From Piromyces finnis (lineage: Eukaryota > Neocallimastigomycota > Neocallimastigomycetes > Neocallimastigales > Neocallimastigaceae), in assembly GCA_002104945.1 (NCBI GenBank), contig MCFH01000048.1, positions 310,001 to 374,000 on the forward strand: a DNA stretch of 64,000 nt, read 5' to 3'. This document shows, piece after piece, positions 48,675 through 60,235 of this stretch. Each line of letters starts with the position of its first letter. Within the stretch, counting starts at the first letter, position 1. Both the position numbers and the translations under genes were made by a program. The notes under the pieces are model-generated. The model did no database searches, was not told where the DNA came from, and worked only from the letters and a program-made list of their open reading frames with translations.

Positions 48675-49858
48675 ATTACATTCTGATAAATAATTAAATT
48701 TATAAATTATAAATTATAATAATAATAATAATATGTCATAAATACTAGTGAAATCTGCAATTTCAAGATCACTTGAAATTGTAAAATTACTTATAAAATT
48801 TCAAAATCAATAATATTCTATTTTCAAATAAATTATAAAATTATATTAAGAAATATTTAAAAATTTAGAAAAGGTTAAGATATGACCTTAACCTTTAATA
48901 TTTTTTATAATGAATAACTTTAACCCTTATCGTTATAACTTAATAACGAAAAAACAATCGTAACTCGACAACGAATGACGATTTTGGATAAATATGTTTT
49001 GGGAAATACGCTTGAGATAAACAACATATCTTAAAATCAGGTCAATATCTCTGCTGGTTCACGAGATATTCCAATTTAAAGATATTTTGTTAGTAATGAT
49101 TAATTGTTTATTCAGAGAATGATCACCCCTGATGTATCAAACATAAATCATTCACTCAAAAATAAAAAGAAATTATTTTAATCACAATATATAATTTAAT
49201 TATTCGCTTATAAAACAATTAAGATTATTTTAATAAAACATTTATTAAATTATAAGTTTAGTAATATTAATATTAATATTAAAACACAGATAGTTAAAAA
49301 TTAAAATAATTAACTTGTATAAAATTATTAAATTAAAAATTCTAAATGTAAACTTTTTGTTTATTTAATTGTTTAATTCTTTTTGAATTAAATAGTTTAT
49401 ATTTGTTTATAATTATACTTTAAAGTAATAATTTTATATAAATAGTAATAGAAAATGCTTTTTTTAAAACTGTTCCTAATAATCCGTCAAAATTGGATAT
49501 ATTATATTAAATTTAATAAATGGTTACTAATTATCCAAGAGAGAAAAATTAGATATTTATTTTAATAAAACAATATTTTTTATATAACTTCTATGACACA
49601 TACAATATGTATTAATTCTTAATTATTTAATAATACGAGAGTTATTTAAATAATATTATAATTTTATAATTAAACATAATAAACTTTACATTTTTAAAAA
49701 ACAAATACTTGCAAATGAACAAGTATAAAAATCATTTATTTTATTTTTAATTTTCTTATTTTTATTTATTAAATTTTAGATACAAGTATTATCACTTTCT
49801 ATAGTAAAATATAGAATTAAAATAATATTCTATACGTATCAATTCATTACATGGTCCT
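48675..49858 (-). repeat. LTR remnant of another chromovirus-like element
   Basis: On the minus strand AGGACCATGTAATGAATTG (49858-49840) reproduces the polypurine-tract/LTR junction of the chromoviruses (GGAGGACCA, then TGTAATGAAT as in element 2). An LTR should therefore start at 49851 and run leftward. Chromovirus 4 is inserted in its polypurine tract and copia C lies at its other end. The body has several perfect stems, for example AAAGGTTAAG/CTTAACCTTT (48870-48896) and AATATCTC/GAGATATT (near 49048-49074). No coding sequence. Confidence 0.6.
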
Positions 49859-50676
49859 TGTAAAACATTCTAAACTAAAGTTCAGGTTTGTATACACAAT
49901 ACTAAACTAACACAATTAAACTAATTATTTTTAATAATAGTTCTATTTATAATTTTATTTATAATTTTATTTAAAAAAAAACTATCCTGAAAAAAAACAA
50001 CCGTTGATTACTTTACCGTGAATGTTATTTCACAAGAGCCCTCACTAGGTAATCAATACAAATTTTTATTATTTAAAAACTAATTATAAACTAACGTTAA
50101 TTTATCTATACTAAATTAACCTATACGATTTTCCAACTATCGTTTCAATAGTTGAAAAATTTACTTTATGCTTTTTAAATAAATTGAATAAATCCTAATA
50201 TACATGTTTTAATATTATAATTTTACATTGTTTACGTTAATACATTTATTAAAAGAAATTATTTGTATTAAACTATTTAAATTCAATTTATTTACTAAAG
50301 AATTTTCAAAACTTAAAATAAAGTTTTGATTTATTTACTATATGGTTGATTATATTTCAAACATATATTAAATTTATTTATTTCTAATTTTGAGGCTTAG
50401 TTTATAAAAAAAATTCTTTATTATATAAATTATTTATTGGTTAAAAATTATTTAATTTAAAATTTTATTTTATCATCAAAAACTTTATCTTATCATAAAA
50501 ATTAAATTTTTCATAAATTTATGTTAATATATTATAATACATTATCATAAATTTAGATTTCATGTTAATGTATTGTGATATAAATTTTGTATAAATTTAC
50601 GGTACATTAATTCAATACATTATACATTATTTTAATACGTATTAAATACATTATTCTATTAATACAATAATTTACA
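49859..50676 (-). repeat. 3' LTR of chromovirus 4
   Basis: 818 bp, minus strand TGTAAATTATTG...TTTTACA. Near the inferred RNA start it has the perfect dyad CAACTAT/ATAGTTG (about 50135-50155) followed by GGAAAATCGTATAG, also present in chromovirus 1. The block 50001-50056 (TTGATTAC...GTAATCAA, with GAGGGCTCT and TTCACGGTAAAG between) is conserved with 33904-33958. Confidence 0.85.
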
Positions 50677-50709
50677 GTCTTCCTCCAGGATTCGGATACC
50701 AGACGAATC
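50677..50709 (-). other. Conserved hairpin plus polypurine tract of chromovirus 4
   Basis: Minus strand GATTCGTCTGGTATCCGAATC, then CTGGAGGAAGAC, abutting the LTR start TGTAAA. Matches the blocks before the 3' LTRs of chromoviruses 1, 2 and 3. Confidence 0.75.
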
Positions 50710-50869
50710 TTTGAATTCATTTTATGTTTTATTAAAACAATTATAAAGCTATATAATTACTATATAATTAAACTATACTAATTGAATTATAATAAAATAA
50801 TTATTTTCATTATACATTTAATATTAAATACATGCTTAAAGTAAATTTAAAATTTTAGAAAATTTAAAG

Positions 50870-53384
50870 AATTTTTTTTTAAAAATAAAATTAAAAATAA
50901 AGTTTCCGTTGAAATTGTTTCTTTTTGTTGAATTCCTTAAGTAGTTTTGGATAATTCAAATTTGTTTCTGGCTCCCAAGATGCTTCAGATATTGGGTATC
51001 CTTTCCATTTAATTAGGTATTAGACTTTACCATTTTATCCTCTTATCCAATATCTCTTCAACTTCGAATTTTTCATTATTATCCACAATAACTGGCGGAG
51101 GTGGCAGTTGCTTTCTATTGAACTTGTCTTCATGGTAGGGTTCCAATTCTGAAACGTGGATGACTGGATGAATACGAATTTCCTATGGTGACTCCAATTT
51201 GAAAGAAACTGGAGAAATTATTTCAATTATTTTGTACGGACCAAGTTTTCTAGGTTTTAGCTTCTTATTACCAGCTGTTAATCCAGACCTTATCATTTAC
51301 CTTGAGTTCAGGAGCTTTACTTCTATGTTTGTTTGCAAATTTTTATTGTTGATTAATATATTTCTTTAAGTTATCTTTAAGAGTTTTAATTATTTCTTTG
51401 AAATTTCTTGTGAATTCATCCGCAATTGATACATCGGTACGACTTGGTAAAATTGGAGAATGTTTCGGATTGTAGACACAGTTAGCAAAAAATGTAAAGT
51501 TTTTATAGATTTTTGAACGGCATTATTGTAACTGAATTCGGCAAGATGTAAGAATTTGTACCAGTTAGAACCTTTATAATTTGAGTAACACCTTAAGTAT
51601 TGCTCTACAACGGAGTTTATCCTCTCCGTCAGCCCGTTTGTTTAGTGATGGTAGAATAAAGAAATTTTTGGGTTTATATCGAAAGATTTACAAATAGAAT
51701 TCCAGAATTTAGAGGTATATTGAGTACCTCTATCAGAAAGAATTTCATTTTGTAATCCGTGGAGCTGAAAAGCGTTGATCATGAAAGAATTAGCAGTATC
51801 GGAGGCATAAGGGATGTTCTCAAAAGGAATGAATTGACAGCATAATTTAGTTAATCTATTAGTAACTACAAGAATGCAAGTATACTTTTGAGAGGGTGGG
51901 AGATCCATAATAAAGTCCATAGATAAGGAAGACCAAGGACTTTCAGCAATCTCCAAAGGGGAGAGAAATCTATAAGATATGTGTCGAGAGTCCTTTGATC
52001 GGCAGCATATTTCGCAAGACCTAACATATTCTTTAATATCAACGGAGAGAAAAGGCCACCAAAAGTCACGAACAATAAGGGAAGTAGTTTTCTTTACTCC
52101 GAAGTGTCCAGAGGAGGGTTAGTCGTAACAAATTTTAAGAACTTCCAAACGACAATCTTGGGGGACATAGATCCTATTATTGAATAATAACACAACATCT
52201 TGAATTTTGAAGTTTTCGATTTGCGAATGAGGAACTGGTGAAATTTAAGTTTCTAAATATTTGCATACTTCAAAGTAGAATTTATCATCTTTGCTATTTG
52301 AAATGATTTTATCCATAAGGGTGGTTATTATTCAGAACCATGGCACAAAAGTTTTTGGGTCTAAGGACAAAATTTTGAATGTCATTGTAATCCTTAAAAT
52401 TTTCTAAGTAATCTGGTTTTCTAGATAAAGCGTCAGGTTTACCATTAGCAGAACCTGACCGATAAATGATAGTAAAGTTAAACTCGGCAAGGAACATAGA
52501 CCAACAAACTAATCTTTGAGTCATTTTTTCGGGTTTCTTCTGGTAGAGTAAATTTCTATGATCCGAGAAAATTTTGAAAGGCTGAGCAATTCCTTTGAGT
52601 AGTTGACGCCAAGTTTCTAGAGCGGATACAATTGTTAAAAGTTCTTTATCGTAAATCGGATAGTTCCTTTCAGAAGAACTAAACGATCTAGAAAAAAATG
52701 CCACTGGATGAACCAACTTTTCTTTTGGATTCGTTTGTGAAAGGATTGCTCCTATAGCGAAATTACTTGCATCCGTTTTAACCTTGAAAGGTATGTCACG
52801 ATTCGGGTATGCAAGAACAGGAGAGGAAGCAAATTTGGTTTTGATTAAGTTAAAAGAATTCTCACACTGATGAGAGAAGCAGAATTTAACATTCATTTTA
52901 AGTAATACATTAAGTGGTTGTGCGAGATCAGCAAAACCGGCAGGCAATGAATCTTCTATAATAATTAGCTAATCCAAGAAACGCTTGAACCTCTTTAACG
53001 CTTCTAGGAGTTGGATATTTCAGGATAGATGCAATTTTCTTTGGATCCATCAAAATTCCTTCAGACTATATACGATGACCTAAAAAATCGATAAATGGGA
53101 CAAAGAACTCACATTTTTCAAGTTTTGCATAAAGTCCCGCTTTTCTGAGTCTTTTGAGTATTTCTTTGACTTGCATTACATGAGTTTTAAAATTTTCCGA
53201 GAAAATAATAAAGTCATCAATATAACTGAAGACAAAATATTCCTAAGATTCCATCAAGCACGTCATTAATGAAATGTTGAAATACTGCAGGCGCGTTCTT
53301 CAAACCAAACGTCATTACAGTATATTCACAATGTCCATATTAGCAAGTAAAAGCAGTTTTGAATTCATCACCTTCTTTGATCCT
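50870..53384 (-). pseudogene. Chromovirus 4 RT (partial), RNase H, integrase, chromodomain remnants
   Basis: Begins mid-RT with RIKEGDEFKTAFTC, a stop, then [18 protein letters not shown]; the YIDD region is reached by a frameshift. RNase H (52947-52309) is a clean 212-codon frame with KVKTDASNFAIGA and [11 protein letters not shown]. Integrase (52075-51642) has the zinc-finger CC pair, SMDFIMDLP, a frameshift, and SDRGTQYTSKF; NGLTERINSV with the Glu follows a stop. The chromodomain near 50950-51090 is broken by stops. Gag, protease and half of RT are absent. Confidence 0.88.
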
Positions 53385-55490
53385 CACATGATTATAAGGA
53401 ACCAGAAAACATGCGCCATATTAGGTGGTGCATCACTAATTATGTTAAGAATTAGAATATTATATGAACCAGGAAAGAAAAACTGTCTTACTGATGCTTA
53501 TCAAGAATACCTACTACCTTAAAAGAACATGGAAATAACTCAGCTAATAAAGAAAAACTTATATCAAGAAAACACAAAAATTCTCAAACCGCCACAAAAA
53601 GATCAAAATAATTTAGAAAGTCAAAATTATAATAAATTATCTATTAATCAAAAAAATCAAATAATTTTGAAGAATTCAAAAATTTCATCAATTAAAAAAT
53701 TAATTGGAAAATGGTAGTATATATAGATAATTTGAAATTTTCAGGAAATTCAAAAAAATTTTCAATTCAGAACAAATCCCATATATCAAAATTTAATCAT
53801 AATATATGTAATCATAAATTCTCTTATTAAAAATAAATCAAAATATATTGAAGAAATTTTTAATTAAATTGATTCAATTCAAAAATGATATAAGAAAATA
53901 CTATTCTAATATATTGGTCCATGTAGTATCAGTATATTACAATATAATAGAGAAAATCAAAATATGAGTGAAAAACATAAAATTGAAGATTTATGTCAAT
54001 ATAGAAATCAATTGAACCAAACCTTGAACAAAATATTATAATATATAGATAATATATTAGGAAATAAGAGTAATGAATATAATTTAATCAATTATAGAAT
54101 ATATTCTATTAATAACAATAGTAGTAACAATAATGAGAAAGATAAAGAAGAAAGAGATATAGCTTAATTTATGAAAGAATTCCTTGAGGATCATACAGTA
54201 ACTTTAGATAATGAAAGATACATTAAAGATGAAGGAAATTTAAGAAAGATAATTTAATTTAATTTGAAAAGCACATGCAATTGGTCACGAAGGCTTTGGC
54301 AAAACTTATGAACCTTTTAATGTCTACTGTCATTACTTTCCAATAAAAGGATTTCCTTAATCTCTCATAACTAACTGTACTACCTATCAATTAAATAAAA
54401 TTGAAACTCCCAATCCCACAGAAAATATGTTACTCCTGTACAAGCTCCATTTACTCATCTAAGTTTAGATATAATAGACCCTTTACCTGCTACAAGTCAA
54501 GGCAGCCAGTACATTATGGTAGTAGTTGACTATTTTAACAAGTGGATAGAAGAAGAACCGCAGTCCTCTATAACGTCCAAAGATGTGGTATACTTCCTAT
54601 CAAAAATTTTCGCAAGATTTGGTACTCCTACCATTATAACTACTGATAATGGAGTACAATTTAACTCTGACTTTATAAATTTCTTTCTAGATTTGTATAG
54701 CGTATACATTAAATTCACCGTAACGTATCATTCGGAATCTAATGGTTTAACAGAAAATCGCAATAGAGAAATAGGAAAACTATTAAGATTACTTGCCTCT
54801 AAAGAAAAAGAATGGGACAAAGTTCTTCCTTTTGCCCTATTGGCTTTAAGAACGTCTAAAAATACAGTTACCAAATATTCAAGCTTTGAATTGGTCTATG
54901 GTACTAGACAAAGAAATATATATGGCTGCTGTAAAATCATTATTACAAACCAATAAGAAAGAAGAAATCATACAATATGTAGAAAATCAATTTACTAAGC
55001 ATCAAGAAATATTTAAAATATTAGAACAATCAATGGGAAAATAAATGGAATGAACAGGTAAATAACAGGTGCGCAGATTTGAAACATTTTCTCCAAGAAA
55101 GAACGAATATGAATAGATAGTTGTCAGAATTAAGAGAAAAAATAGAATCGAATGGAAACATAGCAAGTATATAGAAAAAATGGATGAGTTAAAAAGGAAA
55201 TTGGACAAAACCAACCAAAGAATCAACGATATAAGATACGATTTAAATACTAAAACTAAACGACTTGAATTAACTAAAAAGGTTTGTGAAATCGAAAATA
55301 AAATGAAAGAACAAAATCATCTAGAAGATTCGATAATAAGTCTACAAAAATAAATATACAAACTAAATAAAAGGATGAAGAATTTGATAGAAGAAAATGA
55401 GTTAAAAGAAGAATTTCCAGAAGCATTTGACGTCATCCTAACCAATGAAAAGAAACGAAAATTATCAAAATTTTCTATTGAAATCGATTA
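53385..55490 (+). pseudogene. Ty3/gypsy element of a second lineage: RNase H end, integrase, coiled-coil tail
   Basis: Starts with the RNase H end (ILYEPGKKNCLTDAYQ in place of the usual ADALSR), then a Lys/Asn/Gln-rich linker (53529-53717). From about 54265 the integrase appears: IGHEGFGKTYE and CTTYQLNK (H2C2 finger), LSLDIIDPLPATSQG, VVVDYFNKW, TTDNGVQF and ESNGLTENRNREIG (D, D, E). An integrase tail LLALRTSKNTVTKYSSFELV follows. Downstream of further stops a long charged heptad-like segment (about 55175-55490; KRKLDKTNQRINDIRYDL) predicts a coiled coil, which I do not know as standard in this family. Frameshifts throughout. No LTR or chromodomain seen. Confidence 0.75.
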
Positions 55491-55643
55491 AATTGGTAAT
55501 TTAAAGTACTAATATACTATATAAAGTTTAATTTAAAAATAATTAATTACTAATTTTAATATAAAAAAGGATTAAAAGTACAAAATTTTATTTGTCAATT
55601 TTTATTTTATGCGTCTTGTTTTTCTTTTATTCTTGTGTTTTAT

Positions 55644-55681
55644 TGTAAAATAATAATATGTTTTAAATGTATTATTTTACA
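55644..55681. repeat. 38-bp palindromic hairpin
   Basis: TGTAAAATAATA at 55644-55655 and TATTATTTTACA at 55670-55681 are perfect reverse complements with a short loop. It lies exactly between the end of the plus-strand Ty3 relic and the minus-strand gag-like relic, so it may mark a transcript end or an element border. Confidence 0.6.
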
Positions 55682-55689
55682 ACGTCACC

Positions 55690-56195
55690 GACAGGTTCGT
55701 GAGGATTAGCAGCTGAAGGAGTAACAGGAGTAGACAACTCATTAACTCTTTGAGTAGCTCTACTGATGAGTTTTGATTTCAATGAGTTAATTGTCTTTCC
55801 TGGAATCGTTAACTTCTAAGATAGCCATTTTACCCATAATAACTTGAGTTAGAGTTTTCCAAGAGATTTAAATGATCCTTAATACCCATAATAACTTGAG
55901 TTAGAGTTTTCCAAGAGATTTAAATGATCCTTAAGACTTTCACTTTCTCTTCTGAAAGCTTGAATATCAATCTTTAATTGGTTGATATTCCTAGTTAATG
56001 TAGCAGTTAAAGACTCAATGAGAGCCTTTGAGATCTTCATTAGTAGTTTGCTTCTGAGTAGGATTACTCACTCATAGAAGCATTAGCTTATCCGAAATGA
56101 TTAGGAATTATTGATATTCTTGTAGAAATATTTCCTGGGGAGCGTTCTCTTTTGGTTGTTTGTAGGCAGTTGAAGAATTCTTTTGTATCCATTTT
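55690..56195 (-). pseudogene. Gag-like coiled-coil relic
   Basis: Minus strand from ATG 56193 (MDTKEFFNCLQTTKRERSPG), with stops and frame changes, through KISKALIESLTATLTRNINQ and LKIDIQAFRRESESLKDHLN to ISRATQRVNELSTPVTPSA and a stop near 55680. Heptad-like spacing suggests a coiled coil. I infer a retroelement gag from its setting among retroelements, not from a diagnostic motif. A 52-bp tandem duplication (55831-55934) breaks it. Confidence 0.4.
55831..55934. repeat. 52-bp tandem duplication
   Basis: TACCCATAATAACTTGAGTT starts at 55831 and 55883; the two 52-base units are almost identical (last bases AA then TA or GA). The period is not a multiple of three, so it shifts the frame of the relic that contains it. 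Confidence 0.9.
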
Positions 56196-56982
56196 AATAG
56201 GTGTAAGTGGAGATTTTTCTATTAAATTTTAATTATTATATTTAGTTATTAACAATTACTAACTAATTGGTGCTCATCGCACTTAGTAATGTGTGAGAAG
56301 CACATTAGTTATATTAATTAATATAATACGCTTTCCTATTGAAGGCGTAAAGCTAACAATATTTATATAAAGAAAATTAAATAATATTTTTATTTTAGCA
56401 ATAACTTAATATCAGCATATATTAAGTTATTAAAAATATTAAAATTTTTAAAATTTTAGGTTTCATAGGAGTTTATAAATTTTATTAACTTTAAGTTAAT
56501 AACGCTAAATTTCACAATTTTTTTCAATTTTTGTTCCTTTTATACATGAACAATTTTAATTATTACATTTTTAATTTTAATTGTTTATTGTTTAATTATA
56601 AAATATTTAATTTTATAAATTGATAATTAATATAATTATTGTAAATAGTTAACTTCTTTCATAGTAATGATGGTAGGCCAGTTTTTAAATAGGCTTAAAT
56701 CTAACTTTTCTAAAATCGCAAAACTATTATTGAAAGATATTAATATTCGACTTTACCTACTTTATCGTGAAAAGCTAAAGAAACTCTTTGGTATTATAGT
56801 TAAAATTTTCTTAAAAATTTAATTTTAATAAAACATTTTTCGTTCTTTTAATTCGTTCCCTTAAAAAAAACTTTTTACTCTGCATTGTTTAATTTAATGT
56901 TGATAATTGAAATATATAGATAATTGAAATATTTTTTCTTATCAATTTTGAGTTGAAAAAATTATATTTCAACAATAGACTG

Positions 56983-57178
56983 ATGAAACAAATAATATAA
57001 AAATTAAGGAAAATTTTGTCAATTATAAAGCAACTACAAAAAGAAATATAACAGAAATACAAATGTTATAAACAAGAAAACTCTTGTATTCCATTATAAA
57101 ATCCAAAATTATTATTAAAAGCATTTATTATAGTAAATAATAAAAATATAATTAAATAGACTTTAATTTAAAGTTTCC
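56983..57178 (+). repeat. Dispersed direct repeat, copy 1
   Basis: Begins ATGAAACAAATAATATAAAA and continues AAAGCAACTACAAAAAG...TGTTATAAACAAGA; copy 2 is at about 60066-60290, with a 40-base insertion (AACAGTTAAACTATAAT region). In one frame it reads like the end of a gag-type protein with TAA at matching positions in both copies, so the stops predate the duplication. The neighbouring block AAATTTTAATAAAACATTTTT precedes it here (56805) but follows it in copy 2 (60300). Confidence 0.75.
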
Positions 57179-57269
57179 TCATTTAATTATTATAAAAATA
57201 ATAATTATAAGATTAACAATAGTTAATACTAATAGAATTAAGAATTATTATTTATATAAATATTATTTA

Positions 57270-57403
57270 ATAAAATATTAAATGTGAATATATAATATAT
57301 CAATAAAATTGTTATTTATAATAAAATATATCTTATAAAATAATAAAAATAAACAATAGACTTTTATAATTAATATTTATAATAAATTAAATATAATAAA
57401 CAC
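57270..57403 (+). repeat. Inverted repeat shared with copia D flank, copy 1
   Basis: ATAAAATATTAAATGTGAAT through AATATAATAAACAC, nearly identical to the reverse complement of 61621-61762 (copy 2 has about 8 extra bases). Here it precedes an N-rich gag-like start; there it follows the copia D integrase end. The neighbouring word ACAATAACTATGAT lies on the opposite side in the two places. Confidence 0.75.
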
Positions 57404-57410
57404 AATAACT

Positions 57411-58468
57411 ATGATGTTAATAATATTAATAATAATAACTCCACTAATAATACTAATTTCGAAAATCAAAATCTCCAATATCCACAATATCCACAATATC
57501 AATATTATCAAAATCAAAATGATTTAAATTATTTCCTTTTGTACAACAATCAATTTAATTATTTACCTCCAAATTATTATAATACATTTAATTATCAAAA
57601 TAATTTAACTCCAACTACAAAACAAAATTTTTCTTATAACACTTTAAATTTACAAAATGGCAACATTAAAAATAATCTCAAAATCTAAATTTTAACAATT
57701 TTCACAATTTTCAAAATTCTCACAATTTAAATAATAATAATGATTATATTAATTCATGTTATAATATTAATTACTCTAATCTACATTATATTCCAAGTAG
57801 ATAATTCTAATATAAATATTAATAATTTAAATAATAAAAATTGATGACATTATAAATTATAAAAAGGAAGATATGCTTTCTTTTTAAATTTACATTTGAA
57901 TTATTTATATCATTTGTAACAAAGAACAATTAACAAACAGTAATAAGAAATTCAAAGTAATGAACAATTTTTTTATCCCAGAACCAAGTAATTATGCAGA
58001 TATAGAAAGTAGAGAAGATAAAGAAGAATGACTCGAAGCCATCAGTAATGAATTAAATGAAAATATCAACCGCAAAATGTGAGTATTATATTGATATAGA
58101 TACACAATGTTGTATCTATATTAACCGCAAAAAGTGAGTATTATAGCTTAAGTGAATTTGCTTTAAAGCGTATGTGATTAAAGAATTTTTTAATAGAAAT
58201 AGGAATTAAAATTGAAAATATGTTAATAAACGTAGACAATAAAGCAGCAATTTACAATAGTGAAAATGAAACTATAAATCCTAAGTCAAGACACATTGAT
58301 TTAAGATATCACAAAATGAGAGAACTTGTTAAATAAAATAAAATTAAATTAAAATATATAAAGTCAGAATCCAATTTGGCTGACGGTTTAACTAAATACC
58401 TAAATGGACCTTTAATGAATAAATTTAAAAATTCCTTACTTAAGAAGCTTAGCGTAATTCAACTTTAG
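57411..58468 (+). pseudogene. Copia B: N/Q-rich gag-like start, RT start and RNase H, internally deleted
   Basis: 57411-57690 reads as an Asn/Gln/Tyr-rich frame (NFENQNLQYPQYPQYQYYQN) after a likely one-base loss at its ATG. 57960-58070 has PEPSNYADIESREDKEE, a stop, LEAISNELNEN, the opening of copia RT. RT is then deleted between two 26-base direct repeats (ACCGCAAAA(T/A)GTGAGTATTA, 58068 and 58119). RNase H follows: SEYYSLSEFALK, NVDNKAAIYNSEN, SRHIDLRYHKMRELV, ADGLTKYLNGPL, ending IQL at TAG 58466-58468. Stops replace Trp and Gln codons. Confidence 0.8.
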
Positions 58469-58473
58469 GGGAG

Positions 58474-59321
58474 TGTTAGAAATAATGTTTAATTATAGTT
58501 TACACAAAATATATTTATATTTATATTTATTTATATAATAAAATAATTAATATTTAAATATTAGTAAACATATTATGGCGCAATATAAAAAATGTATATA
58601 TGAATGTAAATGTAATTAATATACATTATAAAAGAGTCCATTAATAAATAAAATTAACCATAAATATTAACAAATAACAATTATATCGATATTGTTTTAT
58701 AAAAATTATATGTATTTATATGTAAAAGTATAAAGACAAAACTGATTTTATACTTAATAATAATTAATAAAAATTTAATGTTTAATTTTTATTAATAGAT
58801 TAAAAACTAATAAAAAAATAATTAAAATAATAATTACATTGATTTAACAAACAAAAACTGCATACATTTTTTATAATTATATTATTGTATTTAAATAAAC
58901 ATATATTTAAAATAAAATAAACAAAATTATTCTATAATAAAATAATAAAACTAAAATTGAATTAAAAGTATAATGAATTAGTTTTAGTTTAGTTTTATTA
59001 TTTTATTATAGAATAATTTTGTTTATTTTAATTCATTATACTTTTAATTCAATTTAAGTAAACTCAAAATTGAATAAAACCCATAAATTAGTTTTTAAAA
59101 TAGATTTTTTTACATTACAATAGGAAATATAGTTTAATAATTTTTATTAAGCCATTCTAAATTTAAATAAAAAGTGTTTAAAACATTTGAAGTATTTAAA
59201 TTTAATTAAAATACTTTTATTCCTTAAATTTAAATATTAATTTTAATTTAACGGAATTATAGATAATTTATTAAATTATTCCATAAAATTTATTCTAAAA
59301 ACTTTAGATTATGTCTTAACA
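58474..59321 (+). repeat. 3' LTR of copia B, interrupted by LTR X
   Basis: The polypurine tract TTTAGGGGAG overlaps the RNase H stop and is followed by TGTTAGAAATAATG (58474). The likely end is CTTAACA at 59321, giving inverted termini TGTTAGA/CTTAACA and, without the 588-bp LTR X insertion, an LTR of about 260 bp, close to that of copia C. Confidence 0.7.
58721..59308 (+). mobile_element. Solo LTR X, copy 2
   Basis: 588 bp from TGTAAAAGTATAAAG to AAACTTTAGA, matching LTR X at 31450-32239 along its length with deletions. Flanks TTATA and TTATG are a 4/5 target duplication. It contains an internal inverted repeat around 58965-59050 (TTGAATTAAAAGTATAATGA and its complement) that copy 1 lacks. 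Confirms TG...GA termini. Confidence 0.75.
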
Positions 59322-59874
59322 GTATCGAATAAATAGTTTATAAATTATTTAAATTTTCTTAATATTTTATCTATTTAGAAATTATAGCATATTAAATATA
59401 AATAAATATTATTAAAATAAAATAAATAAATTATAATACTGTATTAATATAGCAAATTGATATATAAATATATAAATATTGTGTAATATTTGAAAAAATA
59501 TATTAGGAGTGTATAGAATTCATATACAGAGTTTTAGTATAAAATTAACTAGTATCTGTTAGAAACAATAGCTGTTACTGAAGTATTTGTAAAATTAGGA
59601 CGGATATGAATAGCACGCTTATTTGGGGGAAGGGATTGTTAGTATGATAAAAAGCACGCAATACATGACTCTCAAGTTGAATACTTTAATAAACTTTGGC
59701 GAATATAGTCACCGAAGGCTATAGGTTTGCCGTGAAGGTAAAGCAACATAAAAATATATAGATTTAAATTATTTTGAGGTCTAGTATATCATCACCTCTA
59801 ATTAGTTCAGTATTTTCAAGTCTTCAATAATCAATCTAATATTAGATATTTAAAATAACAAAAAAAAGAATATT

Positions 59875-60235
59875 AAAGAGGCACGTAGAAGAAAAGTTAG
59901 TGAAGATAAAGATGAAGATATGGAAAAAAATCCAAATGAAGAAATAGAAAGTGTAGAAAATGAAGAAGAACAAAATAATACAAATGAAATACCTTTATAA
60001 TAAGTTACTGATACAAAAGAGCATACTCAACATATTGAAATTAATGATTCTAATAATTCTACTAATGAAGAAATAATATAAAAATTAAGGAAAATTTTTT
60101 CAAATATAAAGCAACTACAAAAAGAAATATAACAGAAATACAAATGTTATAAACAAGAGAACTCTTGTATTCCACTATAAAATCCAAAATTATTATTAAA
60201 AGCATTTATTATAGTAAATAACAGTTAAACTATAA
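59875..60235 (+). pseudogene. Acidic gag-type protein relic
   Basis: One frame reads KEARRRKVSEDKDEDMEKNP, NEEIESVENEEEQNNTNE, then, past TAA codons, VTDTKEHTQHIEINDSNN and KLRKIFSNIKQLQKEI. Every interruption is TAA at a place where glutamine would fit. Charged, low-complexity and linked to the dispersed repeat at 56983, so probably the end of a retroelement gag. No start codon or diagnostic motif. Confidence 0.4.

Larger units (their letters stand above)
49859..53384 (-). mobile_element. Chromovirus 4, 5'-truncated
   Basis: Minus-strand element with 3' LTR 50676-49859, polypurine block and a decayed pol that stops in the middle of RT at about 53384, where a plus-strand element of another lineage begins. 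It lies in the polypurine tract of the LTR remnant to its left (flank AGGAC). Same LTR family as chromovirus 1. Confidence 0.88.
56196..57410. other. Non-coding region with retroelement leader-like sequence
   Basis: No gene. 56660-56800 contains ATTCGACTTTA and TATCGTGAAAAGCTAAAG, resembling the end of the chromovirus 2 leader (25735-25790). 56800-57178 is repeated, rearranged, at 60066-60450. 57270-57403 is repeated inverted at 61621-61762. Confidence 0.5.

Noticed and set aside
53274-53522. 82-codon plus-strand frame as a gene
   Set aside because: Its first half is antisense to chromovirus 4 RT; only the part after about 53385 (RNase H end) is real.
55760-55800. Hammerhead ribozyme (CTGATGAG word)
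   Set aside because: No GAAA core element or closing stems at the required spacing; the word falls in a coding relic on the other strand.
59998-60185. Reassigned genetic code with TAA read as glutamine
   Set aside because: Prp5 and the membrane-protein gene use CAA for glutamine and end at TAA where homologues end or frames stop; TAA in repeats is better explained by mutation.
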